A stretch of 9,422 nt of DNA from Bacillota bacterium (GCA_021820645.1 JAKADJ010000071.1:1-9422), one strand, 5' to 3'; counted from the first letter of the stretch, positions 1 through 6,345 are shown. The notes: generated by a model from the letters alone, not told the origin. Program-made: numbers and translations.

Positions 1-1366
1 CATGGGTCACCGCCTGAGCAATTTTAATCGACACTTCGCGGTTAAAAACACTCGGTATAATGTATTCTGCGGACAACTCATCCGGCTTCACCACTTGCGC
101 CAGCGCCTCAGCGGCCGCGATTTTCATCCCTGTCGTAATCCGACTGGCCCGACTGTCTAACACCCCACGAAATAATCCAGGGAAACACAACACGTTATTA
201 ATTTGATTGGGGTAATCCGAACGGCCCGTCGCTAGAACCCGCACTTTGGATTGCACCAGCTCGGGGCGAATTTCTGGCTCCGGATTGGCCATCACGAACA
301 AAATCGGGTCTTTTGCCATTCCTTCAACATCCTGGACCGAAAGCAAATTACCCGAAGACACCCCGATGAACGCATCCGCCCCTCGCAAGATATCGGCCAG
401 TGACCCTTCGCGATGAAAGGGATTGGTCTTCTTAGCATAGGCCTCCCAAGCCGGATGCCCCTCATAAGACCGGGTGGAGGTTAAGGGACCCATGCGATCA
501 TAGCCGACGATGTCGATGACCCCAGCCTCCAGTAGTAGTTCGGTAGTGGCAGTACCCGCGGCTCCTATCCCCGCCACCACCACGCGCAGATCCTTTAGTT
601 CTTTTTTCACCACTTTAGCGGAGTTGAGCAATCCCGCCAAAATCACCACGGCAGTCCCATGCTGATCATCGTGAAACACCGGAATATCGAGGCGTTCCCG
701 AAGCCTCGCCTCAATTTCAAAACACCGGGGTGCCGCAATGTCTTCCAGGTTAATTCCTCCGAAGCCCGGCGCGATACGCACCACGGTCTCTACGATTTCG
801 TCAACATCTGTGGTGTCCAAACAAATGGGGACCGCATCGACATTAGCCAGCCACTTGAAGAGCACCGATTTACCTTCCATGACCGGCAGTGCGGCCTTGG
901 GACCGAGGTGTCCGAGGCCTAAGATGGCCGTGCCATCCGTAACCACGGCCACCGTATTGCGCTTCATGGTCAACTGAAAGGCTTTGCTAGGATCGTCGGC
1001 GATGGCTTGGACCACCCGGGCCACACCGGGAGTATAAGCATGGGAAAGATCTGCTCGCGTCTTGATTTGGACCCGAGGTTGGATCTCGATTTTGCCGCCG
1101 AGATGCATCAAGAAAGTCCTGTCCGAAACATTTTCTATGGCCGTTCCGGGCATAGCGTCTAGCGCCGTTTCCAGTTGCTTTAAGTGGTCGGGTGAAGGCA
1201 TCACCACAGTTAAGTCTCGAATCGTTCTTTGATCCTCGGCCCGCACTAGGTCGAGCGCCACGATGTCCCCACCAATTTGGTCAACGAGCTCCACCAGTTG
1301 CCGAAAAGGCACCAGCTCGCGCTGCATACTGAGCCGAATGATATATTGAATGCCTGAACCCGTCAT
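1..1366 (-). CDS. NAD(P)-dependent malic enzyme with N-terminal ACT domain (3' end cut by window)
   Basis: Oxidative decarboxylation of malate to pyruvate and CO2 in the cytoplasm, linking the TCA cycle to pyruvate. The frame is open from the ATG at 1366 to the window edge (455 codons), so only a short C-terminal tail is missing. Residues 1-85 look like an ACT regulatory domain, a common amino-acid-sensing fold, which suggests allosteric control. The catalytic part follows: AYTPGVA with Tyr111, EGKSVLFK with probable catalytic Lys166, probable metal ligands Glu208/Asp209 (NLEDI) and Asp234 (FHDDQHGTA), the Rossmann glycines GIGAAG at 267-271, NPEPEI near 361 and the hallmark NNVLCFPGLFRG near 390-401. 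The start is fixed by a GGAGGT ribosome site (complement at 1373-1378) six bases upstream. The peroxiredoxin-like gene lies 84 bases upstream on the same strand, so they may be co-transcribed. Coenzyme preference cannot be read from the sequence. Confidence 0.95.
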   Translation of the reverse strand, partial: MTGSGIQYIIRLSMQRELVPFRQLVELVDQIGGDIVALDLVRAEDQRTIRDLTVVMPSPDHLKQLETALDAMPGTAIENVSDRTFLMHLGGKIEIQPRVQIKTRADLSHAYTPGVARVVQAIADDPSKAFQLTMKRNTVAVVTDGTAILGLGHLGPKAALPVMEGKSVLFKWLANVDAVPICLDTTDVDEIVETVVRIAPGFGGINLEDIAAPRCFEIEARLRERLDIPVFHDDQHGTAVVILAGLLNSAKVVKKELKDLRVVVAGIGAAGTATTELLLEAGVIDIVGYDRMGPLTSTRSYEGHPAWEAYAKKTNPFHREGSLADILRGADAFIGVSSGNLLSVQDVEGMAKDPILFVMANPEPEIRPELVQSKVRVLATGRSDYPNQINNVLCFPGLFRGVLDSRASRITTGMKIAAAEALAQVVKPDELSAEYIIPSVFNREVSIKIAQAVTH

Positions 1367-1450
1367 CAATTGACCTCCCTAACCCGATTGGGCTTCTATC
1401 CCCTCAGTTTATCCCAAACTCTCTCGTTCTGCACTAGCCTGTTCATACCC

Positions 1451-1897
1451 TCAACTTTGCCCCGGAAACCACTCGGCCGCCGTCGCGAAATTTGGGATGT
1501 CCCGCACCGAGCGTCCTACGTGGGTATACACCACGTCGCCATCGCCCGCAACTGCCAGCGTAGCAGGCACACGTCCAAACTTCCACCAATGCACGGGCTG
1601 CCCCAGGCGCTGGAGTAAGCGCCCGTCATGGTCAGACACCATCCGGCACGCTAGCCCATACTGGGCGCGATACTCTCGCAAGGCATCCACGCTATCTGGA
1701 GCCACCACAATCACTTCGATCTTGCTTTCGTGAAGGCTCGCCATCGCCTGAGTGAGCTCCCCGAGCTCTTTTCGGCAATAGGGTCAAAATAAGCCCCGGA
1801 GCATCACGATGAGGGCCGGCGCCAGATCGGTCACCACCTCATTCGTAATAGGATTCCCGTCGATATCGGTGGTTTCAAATGCCGTAAGTTGAGCCAT
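1451..1897 (-). CDS. Peroxiredoxin-like (AhpC/TSA, thioredoxin fold) protein with in-frame UGA, candidate selenoprotein
   Basis: Likely a cytoplasmic thiol/selenol redox enzyme. Reading from the ATG at 1897 (GGAGG-type ribosome site about ten bases upstream) gives 148 residues if the TGA at 1784-1786 is decoded. The upstream part (MAQLTAFETTDIDGN...PALIVMLRGLF) and the downstream part (PYCRKELGEL...) are in the same frame and join into one peroxiredoxin-like domain. The TGA is residue 38, exactly where relatives carry the first Cys of the RGxxCPxC motif, giving U38-P-Y-C41. The C-terminal half has the cis-Pro segment RVPATLAVAGDGDVVY near residues 109-124 and the usual ending HVGRSVRDIP, so the domain is otherwise intact. 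A SECIS-like stem-loop follows the TGA. A conventional gene finder would start at the ATG at 1744 and lose the active site. Alternatives are a UGA-reading Cys tRNA, a recent nonsense mutation or a base error (TGC to TGA). The domain call is firm; selenocysteine is an inference. Confidence 0.75.
1744..1778 (-). promoter_or_regulatory. SECIS-like stem-loop immediately downstream of the in-frame UGA
   Basis: On the minus-strand mRNA the upper stem is GAGCUC (1763-1768) pairing with GAGCUC (1754-1759) around a GGG loop (1760-1762). A lower stem UUGCC (1774-1778) pairs with GGCGA (1744-1748), separated by a symmetric 5 x 5 internal loop. The UGA lies 21 bases before the apical loop. Bacterial SECIS elements sit inside the coding region just 3' of UGA, with a small G-containing apical loop about 16-37 bases away, so geometry fits. 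The same bases encode ELGEL, so chance cannot be excluded. Confidence 0.5.
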
Positions 1898-1982
1898 AGT
1901 TCTGACCCCTCCCTATTCCACTGCGCGATGATTTCAGCATAGCCCATAAATCCTTCTAGGGGGAGGTCGGTTTTGCTAAATT

Positions 1983-2000
1983 TATCCTTGAGCCAGGATA
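1983..2000. repeat. Short inverted repeat in divergent intergenic region
   Basis: TATCCT (1983-1988) and AGGATA (1995-2000) form a 6-bp inverted repeat with a 6-base centre, located between the divergent peroxiredoxin-like gene and the membrane-protein operon. It could be an operator for either side. The rest of 1898-2123 shows only the plus-strand promoter; no convincing sigma-A promoter for the minus-strand gene was found. Confidence 0.25.
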
Positions 2001-2054
2001 TCTGTGTTGAGCCCAGGTCGGGGGGATCGCCCTACTTCTTACTTAACCGATCTC

Positions 2055-2083
2055 TTGCCACCCCTGCCGGGCTCGTTTAGACT
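2055..2083 (+). promoter_or_regulatory. Putative sigma-A promoter for the 4-TM protein / EamA operon
   Basis: TTGCCA (2055-2060, five of six to TTGACA), a 17-bp spacer, then TAGACT (2078-2083, four of six to TATAAT). This puts transcription start near 2090, about 34 bases before the ATG at 2124. Confidence 0.45.
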
Positions 2084-2123
2084 AATGTGGGTACATGTAG
2101 GGGAAACTCCCGGAGGAATTACC

Positions 2124-2540
2124 ATGCCGATTTTGTATCACCTCTTGATAGATCTTCATGTAGGATTTGCATTTATCTTGTTCTTCCTTTCGTTGGCTCT
2201 GAGTATCGTTGCCTGGCGCACCCGCAAACAAAAACGCCTCCCTGCCGCATTTTGGCGATGGCAGGCCGTGTCGCAAGTGGGCGTCTTGTTGTTGGCACTG
2301 TCTGGCGCGAGTCTCTACTTGGTGCATTTTCGTCCCAAAGACTCTTTACACATCCTCTATGGGGTGCTCGCCATACTTACCATTGGTGTGGAACGGGGAT
2401 TGATGCCGAACCGCTCACTCCGTGCCGTGATGGAGAATGACTACGGCAGATTTCATGAGGTTTGGGTGTATTTCGCTTTGAACGTGTTCCTATTTTTTAT
2501 GTTAGGTCGTGGTATAACAACCGGCCTGTTCGGGTTTTAG
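2124..2540 (+). CDS. Four-helix integral membrane protein, function unknown
   Basis: 138 residues. The ATG at 2124 was chosen because GGAGGA sits six to seven bases upstream; a longer reading from 2004 lacks a ribosome site and its first 40 residues look non-coding. Four hydrophobic stretches lie at roughly residues 8-30, 48-68, 75-92 and 112-135, separated by a basic loop (WRTRKQKR) and a short loop with R-P-N-R. Histidines at or near the membrane boundaries (His6, His12, the one in LVHF, the one in LHILYG, and the one in FHEVW) resemble small four-helix cytochrome-b-like proteins, so haem or metal binding is possible but not shown. It is followed after one base by the EamA transporter, so the two are almost certainly one transcript. 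I do not recognise a named family. Confidence 0.75.
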   Translation: MPILYHLLIDLHVGFAFILFFLSLALSIVAWRTRKQKRLPAAFWRWQAVSQVGVLLLALSGASLYLVHFRPKDSLHILYGVLAILTIGVERGLMPNRSLRAVMENDYGRFHEVWVYFALNVFLFFMLGRGITTGLFGF

Positions 2541-2541
2541 C

Positions 2542-3417
2542 TTGTTACGACAACGCTGGATTCCCATTTTGATGGTACTTATTGCCGGATCATCCTACGG
2601 CGCCATTACACCTATTGTCAAAATGGCCTCCCTACACAAGATGCCCATCACTTGGCTGACCATCGCGCAGTATCCCCTACCCCTTAGCCTCTTCTTAATG
2701 GCCACGGGTATTTTCTTGCGAAGGCACCGACTCACGTTCGAGAAACCGACTCTAATTGTATTAATTGGAATCGCGGCCGCCGTCACCGGGCTCACCTACT
2801 ACCGTAGCGTGGCTCTCCTAAGCCCGGGATTTGCCATTCTGCTACTCTTCCAATTTTCTTGGTTCGCCCCATTATTAGAGTGGATATTCTACGGTAAGAA
2901 ACCTTATCGAGCACAATGGCTAGGGATATCGGTTATCCTCCTCGGCACCGTTTTGGCCGTCCCTCTGGGCCACGAACGGTGGTCACGTTTGGGAATCGTC
3001 TGGGGCTTACTCGGGGGACTTGGCTATGCCTTGACCTTAGTCTGGTCCAGCCGGTTTTCGGCCTCTGACAGCCCCTGGCCGCGGGCATTGGTGGCCACCG
3101 GTCTCGGAGGGGTGATTGTTGCAAGCGTCTATCACGTCTGGAATCTACCAAGCCCGCCCCAGTTAGTCTGGTTTTGGGGGGCTCTGGTCGGACTATTTAG
3201 TCAAGCAATTCCCTTATGGCTCATCTATCGCTATGCTCCCCGGCTGGGGGGCGGCCCAACCGCCATCGTGGCTTCGGTTGAACTGCCCGTCGCAGTAATC
3301 TTGTCGCGAATCATAGTCGACCAGCCTACCCGACTTGCCCAGTGGCTTGGTATCGTGCTGATTTTAGGCGGGATTCTTGTGGGCAGCCTCGCCAAACCGA
3401 CGGCAAATTTCCACTAA
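2542..3417 (+). CDS. EamA/DMT-family transporter
   Basis: 291 residues with about ten hydrophobic segments arranged as two five-helix repeats, the standard architecture and length of the drug/metabolite transporter superfamily in the inner membrane. Typical features are the N-terminal WIPILMVLIAGSSYGAITPI segment, the internal VILLGTVLAV helix closing repeat one, the small-residue-rich second repeat (WGLLGGLGYALTLVWSS), and the closing AQWLGIVLILGGILVGS helix. Substrate cannot be predicted; members export metabolites, amino acids or nucleosides. The start is a TTG at 2542, one base after the upstream stop; an ATG at 2571 is an alternative but would clip the first helix. The last 54 bases overlap the convergent aminopeptidase gene, and no terminator separates them. 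Confidence 0.88.
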   Translation: MLRQRWIPILMVLIAGSSYGAITPIVKMASLHKMPITWLTIAQYPLPLSLFLMATGIFLRRHRLTFEKPTLIVLIGIAAAVTGLTYYRSVALLSPGFAILLLFQFSWFAPLLEWIFYGKKPYRAQWLGISVILLGTVLAVPLGHERWSRLGIVWGLLGGLGYALTLVWSSRFSASDSPWPRALVATGLGGVIVASVYHVWNLPSPPQLVWFWGALVGLFSQAIPLWLIYRYAPRLGGGPTAIVASVELPVAVILSRIIVDQPTRLAQWLGIVLILGGILVGSLAKPTANFH

Positions 3418-4752
3418 AGTGGCCACTCCAAACCCGGTCGCCCCGGCTCCCACACCCGTGCCTGCCTCGAAAGCCATACCCGCGATGTCCAAGTGTGCCC
3501 ACGGGGTGGTTTTGGCAAAATGTCCGACGAATAATCCCGCAGTGATGGTACCGGCCGGCCGACCGCCACTATTCTTAATGTCGCCCATTGAGGTCTTGAT
3601 GAGTTCAAAATAGTCTTCATCGTGTGGCAACTCCCAGGCCGGTTCAGCCATCCTATTGGTCGCATCGACCACGATGCGCCTTAACGCTTCATCGGTACAC
3701 AGTAGGCCGCTACGTATTCCGCCTAGAGCCACTACATTAGCGCCGGTTAGGGTGGCGATGTCGACCACAGCACTCACGCCTTGCCGTAACACCCAAGTTA
3801 CCCCATCACCGAGAACTAAGCGCCCCTCGGCATCCGTTGAAATTACCTCAACGGTAGTGCCGTCCATCATGGTCAGGACATCGCCCGGGCGATACGCGCC
3901 ACCGCCAGGGAGGTTTTCAGCCAAGGGTGTCACCGCTAACACATTCACCGGCCATCCAAGCTCTGCCACGGTTCGGAGTGCCCCGATTACCGCCGCCGCT
4001 CCACCCATGTCTCCTTTCATACGCCCCATGCCTTCACCTGGTTTTAAGGATATGCCCCCGCTGTCAAAGGTAATGCCCTTTCCCACCAATCCTAGCCAGG
4101 GGCCTCCAGATCGACCTTCATAGCGGCCGACGAGCATGCATGGTGGGCGATGGCTACCTTGTCCCACTCCGAGAATGCCGCCGGCACCCAATTCTTGGAG
4201 CATGGTTTCGTCAAAGGTTTGCCAGTGGATCGAATCAGGGCTACCCATTTGCATCCATTCGGCGAGTCGATGCGGGGGCTTAAGATTGGACGGCAAATTC
4301 ACCAAATCACGCGCCAATGACTGGTTTTGGGCCACCAGGGTAAGTTCCCGGAGTACTAACAAGTCCCCGTTAGACGACACCACCATGACCTCAGGACCAG
4401 TGGTCAAGGTGGCCAGGTCCTGATATCGGTAGATTGCCTGACCGACACCCCATAGGGCGGCTGCCACATCCGATGGGGACAGCGTATCGACCACGACCGC
4501 GATCTTCTGCGCCGACAAATCGTGGGCGAGCAGCCCCGCCTCTTTAAATAGTTTCTGAGTCTTCCGGGGCGTGGTGGCCGAGGGCACCAAAACTGCGGCT
4601 GCTGATCCAGATTCAAGCACAACTAAAGGCTTCTTGCTAACTGTGGATGGTTCGCGACCCATGAGAGATGCGTACGCCATAACCGGCACCAGGACGACAT
4701 CCGGTGTTATTGATGCGAGGGTCCGATGAACACTCCAGGCGTTCTTGTACAT
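3364..4752 (-). CDS. pepA: Leucyl aminopeptidase, M17 family
   Basis: Cytosolic di-metal exopeptidase releasing N-terminal residues from peptides, probably in peptide turnover. 462 residues from the ATG at 4752, which has GGAGGT (complement at 4759-4764) six bases upstream. An N-terminal macro-like domain occupies about residues 1-145. The catalytic domain contains VGKGITFDSGGISLKPG with Lys225, Asp230 and Lys237; MKGDMGGAAAV with Asp248; and STDAEGRLVLGD with Asp307, Glu309 and Arg311. These match the metal ligands and catalytic Lys/Arg of the family. The usual NTDAEGR is STDAEGR here, a mild substitution. Near-C-terminal GATGFGVATLVE is also typical. It lies downstream of spoIIM and the zinc-ribbon ORF on the same strand and has its own structured leader. 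The 3' end overlaps the transporter gene by 54 bases. Confidence 0.95.
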   Translation of the reverse strand: MYKNAWSVHRTLASITPDVVLVPVMAYASLMGREPSTVSKKPLVVLESGSAAAVLVPSATTPRKTQKLFKEAGLLAHDLSAQKIAVVVDTLSPSDVAAALWGVGQAIYRYQDLATLTTGPEVMVVSSNGDLLVLRELTLVAQNQSLARDLVNLPSNLKPPHRLAEWMQMGSPDSIHWQTFDETMLQELGAGGILGVGQGSHRPPCMLVGRYEGRSGGPWLGLVGKGITFDSGGISLKPGEGMGRMKGDMGGAAAVIGALRTVAELGWPVNVLAVTPLAENLPGGGAYRPGDVLTMMDGTTVEVISTDAEGRLVLGDGVTWVLRQGVSAVVDIATLTGANVVALGGIRSGLLCTDEALRRIVVDATNRMAEPAWELPHDEDYFELIKTSMGDIKNSGGRPAGTITAGLFVGHFAKTTPWAHLDIAGMAFEAGTGVGAGATGFGVATLVEICRRFGEAAHKNPA

Positions 4753-4769
4753 GAAAATACCTCCAGATT

Positions 4770-4795
4770 CCGTGATACCGCTCATGGTATCACGG
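4770..4795. repeat. Perfect 10-bp inverted repeat in aminopeptidase leader (operator or RNA hairpin)
   Basis: CCGTGATACC (4770-4779) and GGTATCACGG (4786-4795) are exact reverse complements around a 6-base centre. The repeat ends five bases before the ribosome site of the aminopeptidase gene. As DNA it has the symmetry of a dimeric repressor site near the transcription start; as RNA it forms a stable hairpin next to the ribosome site. It is not followed by a T-run, so it is not a standard terminator. Confidence 0.6.
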
Positions 4796-4810
4796 CCCAG
4801 GGTATTTTTC

Positions 4811-4839
4811 ATCACAACGGTATCCCAAGCTGACGGCAA
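4811..4839 (-). promoter_or_regulatory. Possible promoter for the aminopeptidase gene
   Basis: On the minus strand, TTGCCG (complement of 4834-4839), a 17-bp spacer, then TGTGAT (complement of 4811-4816, four of six). If real, the inverted repeat at 4770-4795 lies just downstream of transcription start, a repressor-like position. The match is weak. Confidence 0.25.
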
Positions 4840-4885
4840 GTCCTCCTGGAGGATGCCGCCGTAAACGCTCGGACTGCGGAATAGA

Positions 4886-5020
4886 CTAGGCAGGGTGCCG
4901 CGATAACATGCGTTTGCATTCCATACATAAAAGTCGGTTGTCGGTCGTCTTAATCAACGAAGAACTGGGGTTCCCGCACACGGCACAATGTAAGAGACCA
5001 TCTTCAGTCAATTTCGCCAC
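4886..5020 (-). CDS. Small zinc-ribbon protein, 44 residues
   Basis: A short ORF in the 432-base gap between spoIIM and the aminopeptidase. A GTG start at 5020 follows GGGAGG by eight bases, a strong start. The product has two knuckles, CAVC (residues 12-15) and CMEC (residues 32-35), separated by 16 residues, with the sequence HCAVCGNPSSSLIKTTDNRL before the second pair, which is the classic layout of a zinc-binding ribbon. It ends KRMLSRHPA and a TAG. No membrane segment is seen. The first knuckle followed by G-N-P and the LLCMEC second knuckle resemble small stand-alone treble-clef or ribbon proteins of unknown role. Its function is not recognised; protein or nucleic-acid binding are the usual possibilities. 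It may be co-transcribed with spoIIM upstream. Confidence 0.62.
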   Translation of the reverse strand: MAKLTEDGLLHCAVCGNPSSSLIKTTDNRLLCMECKRMLSRHPA

Positions 5021-5184
5021 CCAGGGCGCCTCCCTTTTCAGTAGCCTGTCAATCTACCACCGAGGTCTCCCCGACGGCTCCAATATCCTCCCTTATAGTA
5101 TTCGATGTCTCCCATGCGTTTAGACTCGAGAATGGAAAATTTCGGGCCTCATCCAGCCACCAGCCTCTTTATGGCTCCGATCTT

Positions 5185-5817
5185 TTAGATGCCCCAATTA
5201 CGTAAAAGATGAATCAAAAAAGGCGATACGACCGTTTCACATGCGCTCCCCACAACCACCACGGCACCCATCGCAACCGCCAGTAACGTCAGTGCCACGA
5301 ATTGTTCAAGAATCCCGTGACGGGACCCCACGGTACGGGGGGCGACCAAGCTCCAAGAAAATCTTAAGGCCCCGGCTGCCACCAGCATGGTGGCAGGGAC
5401 AATAAAGATACTTTGCAGGCCGACCGCGACGACTGCAAACCAAACACCCTGCCACGCCATAGTGGTTGTGAGAAAACCCAGCGCAAACCCCATTACGAAC
5501 CCGCGAAAAAAAACGACTAAGGCCACCAGCGGCATACCCGCCACCGAAATACCCAAAACATACAGCAGGCCCACGACTTTAAGGTTGTCCACCACGGCTC
5601 GGGTAAATAACGGGGTGGCCCCAGGAAGAGAACCACGGATTGTGATGAAGCGATGGAGGTATGCTACGAGCGAAAGTTTGTCGGACGGAGTCAAGGTCCC
5701 GACCGCCATCACGCCAAACAGAATACCCAGTGCGAACGTGCTAATTGCGATGATTACCGGCGTTTGGTAACGGCGTAACTGTTCCTGCCAACGGAGTCCC
5801 GGTTGTGACATAACCAT
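5185..5817 (-). CDS. spoIIM: Stage II sporulation protein M
   Basis: 210 residues, close to the usual length of the SpoIIM family. In Bacillus it is a mother-cell membrane protein that with SpoIID and SpoIIP forms the complex driving septal peptidoglycan degradation and forespore engulfment. Hydrophobic segments are at about residues 20-40, 80-104, 106-120, 126-150 and 173-196. The loop containing YLHRFITIRG and the segment FTRAVVDNLKVVGLLYVLG followed by VVFFRGFVMGFALGF are characteristic of the family. The ATG at 5817 has AGG seven bases upstream and a stronger GGGGG farther out; ATG at 5811 is an alternative. In Bacillus the gene is sigma-E dependent, but no clear sigma-E promoter was found in the short divergent gap to the MazG-like gene. 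The 5021-5184 stretch downstream holds no gene I would defend. Confidence 0.9.
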   Translation of the reverse strand: MVMSQPGLRWQEQLRRYQTPVIIAISTFALGILFGVMAVGTLTPSDKLSLVAYLHRFITIRGSLPGATPLFTRAVVDNLKVVGLLYVLGISVAGMPLVALVVFFRGFVMGFALGFLTTTMAWQGVWFAVVAVGLQSIFIVPATMLVAAGALRFSWSLVAPRTVGSRHGILEQFVALTLLAVAMGAVVVVGSACETVVSPFLIHLLRNWGI

Positions 5818-5913
5818 AGGAGAACCTGCCCCCTTTAGTCTAGCTTACGGGGACGGTAGCCACTTTAGACCCAAAAGCAGGAATAATCTTCCTTGATAGC
5901 GAAATAGTGGACC

Positions 5914-6150
5914 ATGAATCCAAACACTGCCATAGAGCTCATCCTAGAAGAATATCGGAGCGCCGTCGAGCGCTACCCCAAATTCCATAGCCCCCACGAA
6001 GGCTATGCCATCCTCTTAGAGGAAATGGATGAATTGTGGGAGGAGGTCCGGCGCTCTCCGAGCCAGTATAATGCTGCCGCCGTAAGGGCCGAGGCAATTC
6101 AAGTGGCAGCCATGGCATTGCGGTTTATCACCGATTGCGTGGGTGAATAA
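5914..6150 (+). CDS. MazG-like protein (all-alpha NTP pyrophosphohydrolase fold)
   Basis: 78 residues, a single compact domain. Helix one contains HEGYAILLEEMDELWEEV, giving the acidic ExxE-type metal-binding cluster (Glu36, Glu37, Asp39, Glu40, Glu43, Glu44). Helix two contains RAEAIQVAAMALRFI with Glu60 and Gln63; the classical MazG/dUTPase pattern has ExxD here, so one ligand is replaced by Gln, as I recall for short stand-alone or phage-type MazG-like proteins. Known family members hydrolyse nucleoside triphosphates to monophosphates and pyrophosphate, often for house-cleaning; whether this one is active is uncertain. The ATG at 5914 has only a weak ribosome site. It is divergent from spoIIM (96-base gap) and is followed by the palindromic element at 6169-6263. 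Confidence 0.75.
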   Translation: MNPNTAIELILEEYRSAVERYPKFHSPHEGYAILLEEMDELWEEVRRSPSQYNAAAVRAEAIQVAAMALRFITDCVGE

Positions 6151-6168
6151 TCCTTTTCACAAGAACTC

Positions 6169-6263
6169 GGCCTATGGTATCTATCACGAGGGCGTGGCTT
6201 TCATTTGGGGGTTAAGCCCCAATAGCTAAAAGCCACACTCTCGTCCCAACCATCATATAGGCC
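6169..6263. repeat. 95-bp nested palindromic element (structured RNA or REP-like unit)
   Basis: Three nested complementary pairs. The outer pair is GGCCTAT (6169-6175) with ATAGGCC (6257-6263). The middle pair is 16 bases, 6186-6201 with 6229-6244, containing one C/A mismatch and one G-T pair. The inner pair is TTGGGG (6205-6210) with CCCCAA (6217-6222) around GTTAAG. There is no T-run after it on either strand, so it is not a textbook terminator. It could be the 3' end of the MazG-like transcript, a small RNA, a REP/MITE-like repeat or a processing site. Smaller symmetric motifs follow (GCACCTGGTGC at 6280-6290, CCCCGGGG at 6291-6298). Confidence 0.6.
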
Positions 6264-6309
6264 TTCATTGAGTTAGCCTGCACCTGGTGCCCCCGGGGAT
6301 CTCGTGGCC

Positions 6310-6345
6310 ATTCGTCGGGCCGTCATTTTGCGTACGCCCACGAAT
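6310..6345. repeat. Second imperfect hairpin upstream of the MciZ-like ORF
   Basis: ATTCGT then GGGC (6310-6320, one bulged C) pairs with GCCC then ACGAAT (6336-6345). It directly precedes and slightly overlaps the -35 region of the proposed sigma-E-like promoter, so it may be a regulatory site or part of a longer upstream structured transcript. Confidence 0.35.

Noticed and set aside
1451..1744. A 97-residue CDS starting at the ATG at 1744.
   Set aside because: It has no ribosome site and begins in the middle of a thioredoxin fold; the in-frame sequence upstream of the TGA carries the missing N-terminal part and the true start.
2004..2123. Upstream extension of the four-helix membrane protein to 2004.
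   Set aside because: It would place the -35/-10 promoter inside the coding region, and the extra 40 residues look non-coding; the ATG at 2124 has a proper ribosome site.
3656..4123. Plus-strand 155-residue open frame.
   Set aside because: It is antisense to the M17 catalytic domain, has Ser/Pro/Thr-rich shadow composition and no ribosome site.
4753..4839. N-terminal extension of the aminopeptidase from a TTG at 4839.
   Set aside because: The AGGAGG there is only two bases from the TTG, the added 29 residues are not family-like, and the extension would run through the perfect inverted repeat; the ATG at 4752 has an ideal ribosome site.
5038..5115. A 25-codon minus-strand ORF (MGDIEYYKGGYW...) between spoIIM and the zinc-ribbon gene.
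   Set aside because: The frame is short and the ATG has no ribosome site; not supported well enough to list, though the Gly/Tyr-rich product is curious.
4908..5123. Plus-strand 71-residue open frame.
   Set aside because: It is antisense to the zinc-ribbon ORF and shows no domain-like pattern or ribosome site.
6169..6263. Interpretation of the nested palindrome as a tRNA or standard terminator.
   Set aside because: No cloverleaf or T-loop motif (GGTTCGA-type) is present and no T-run follows either side.
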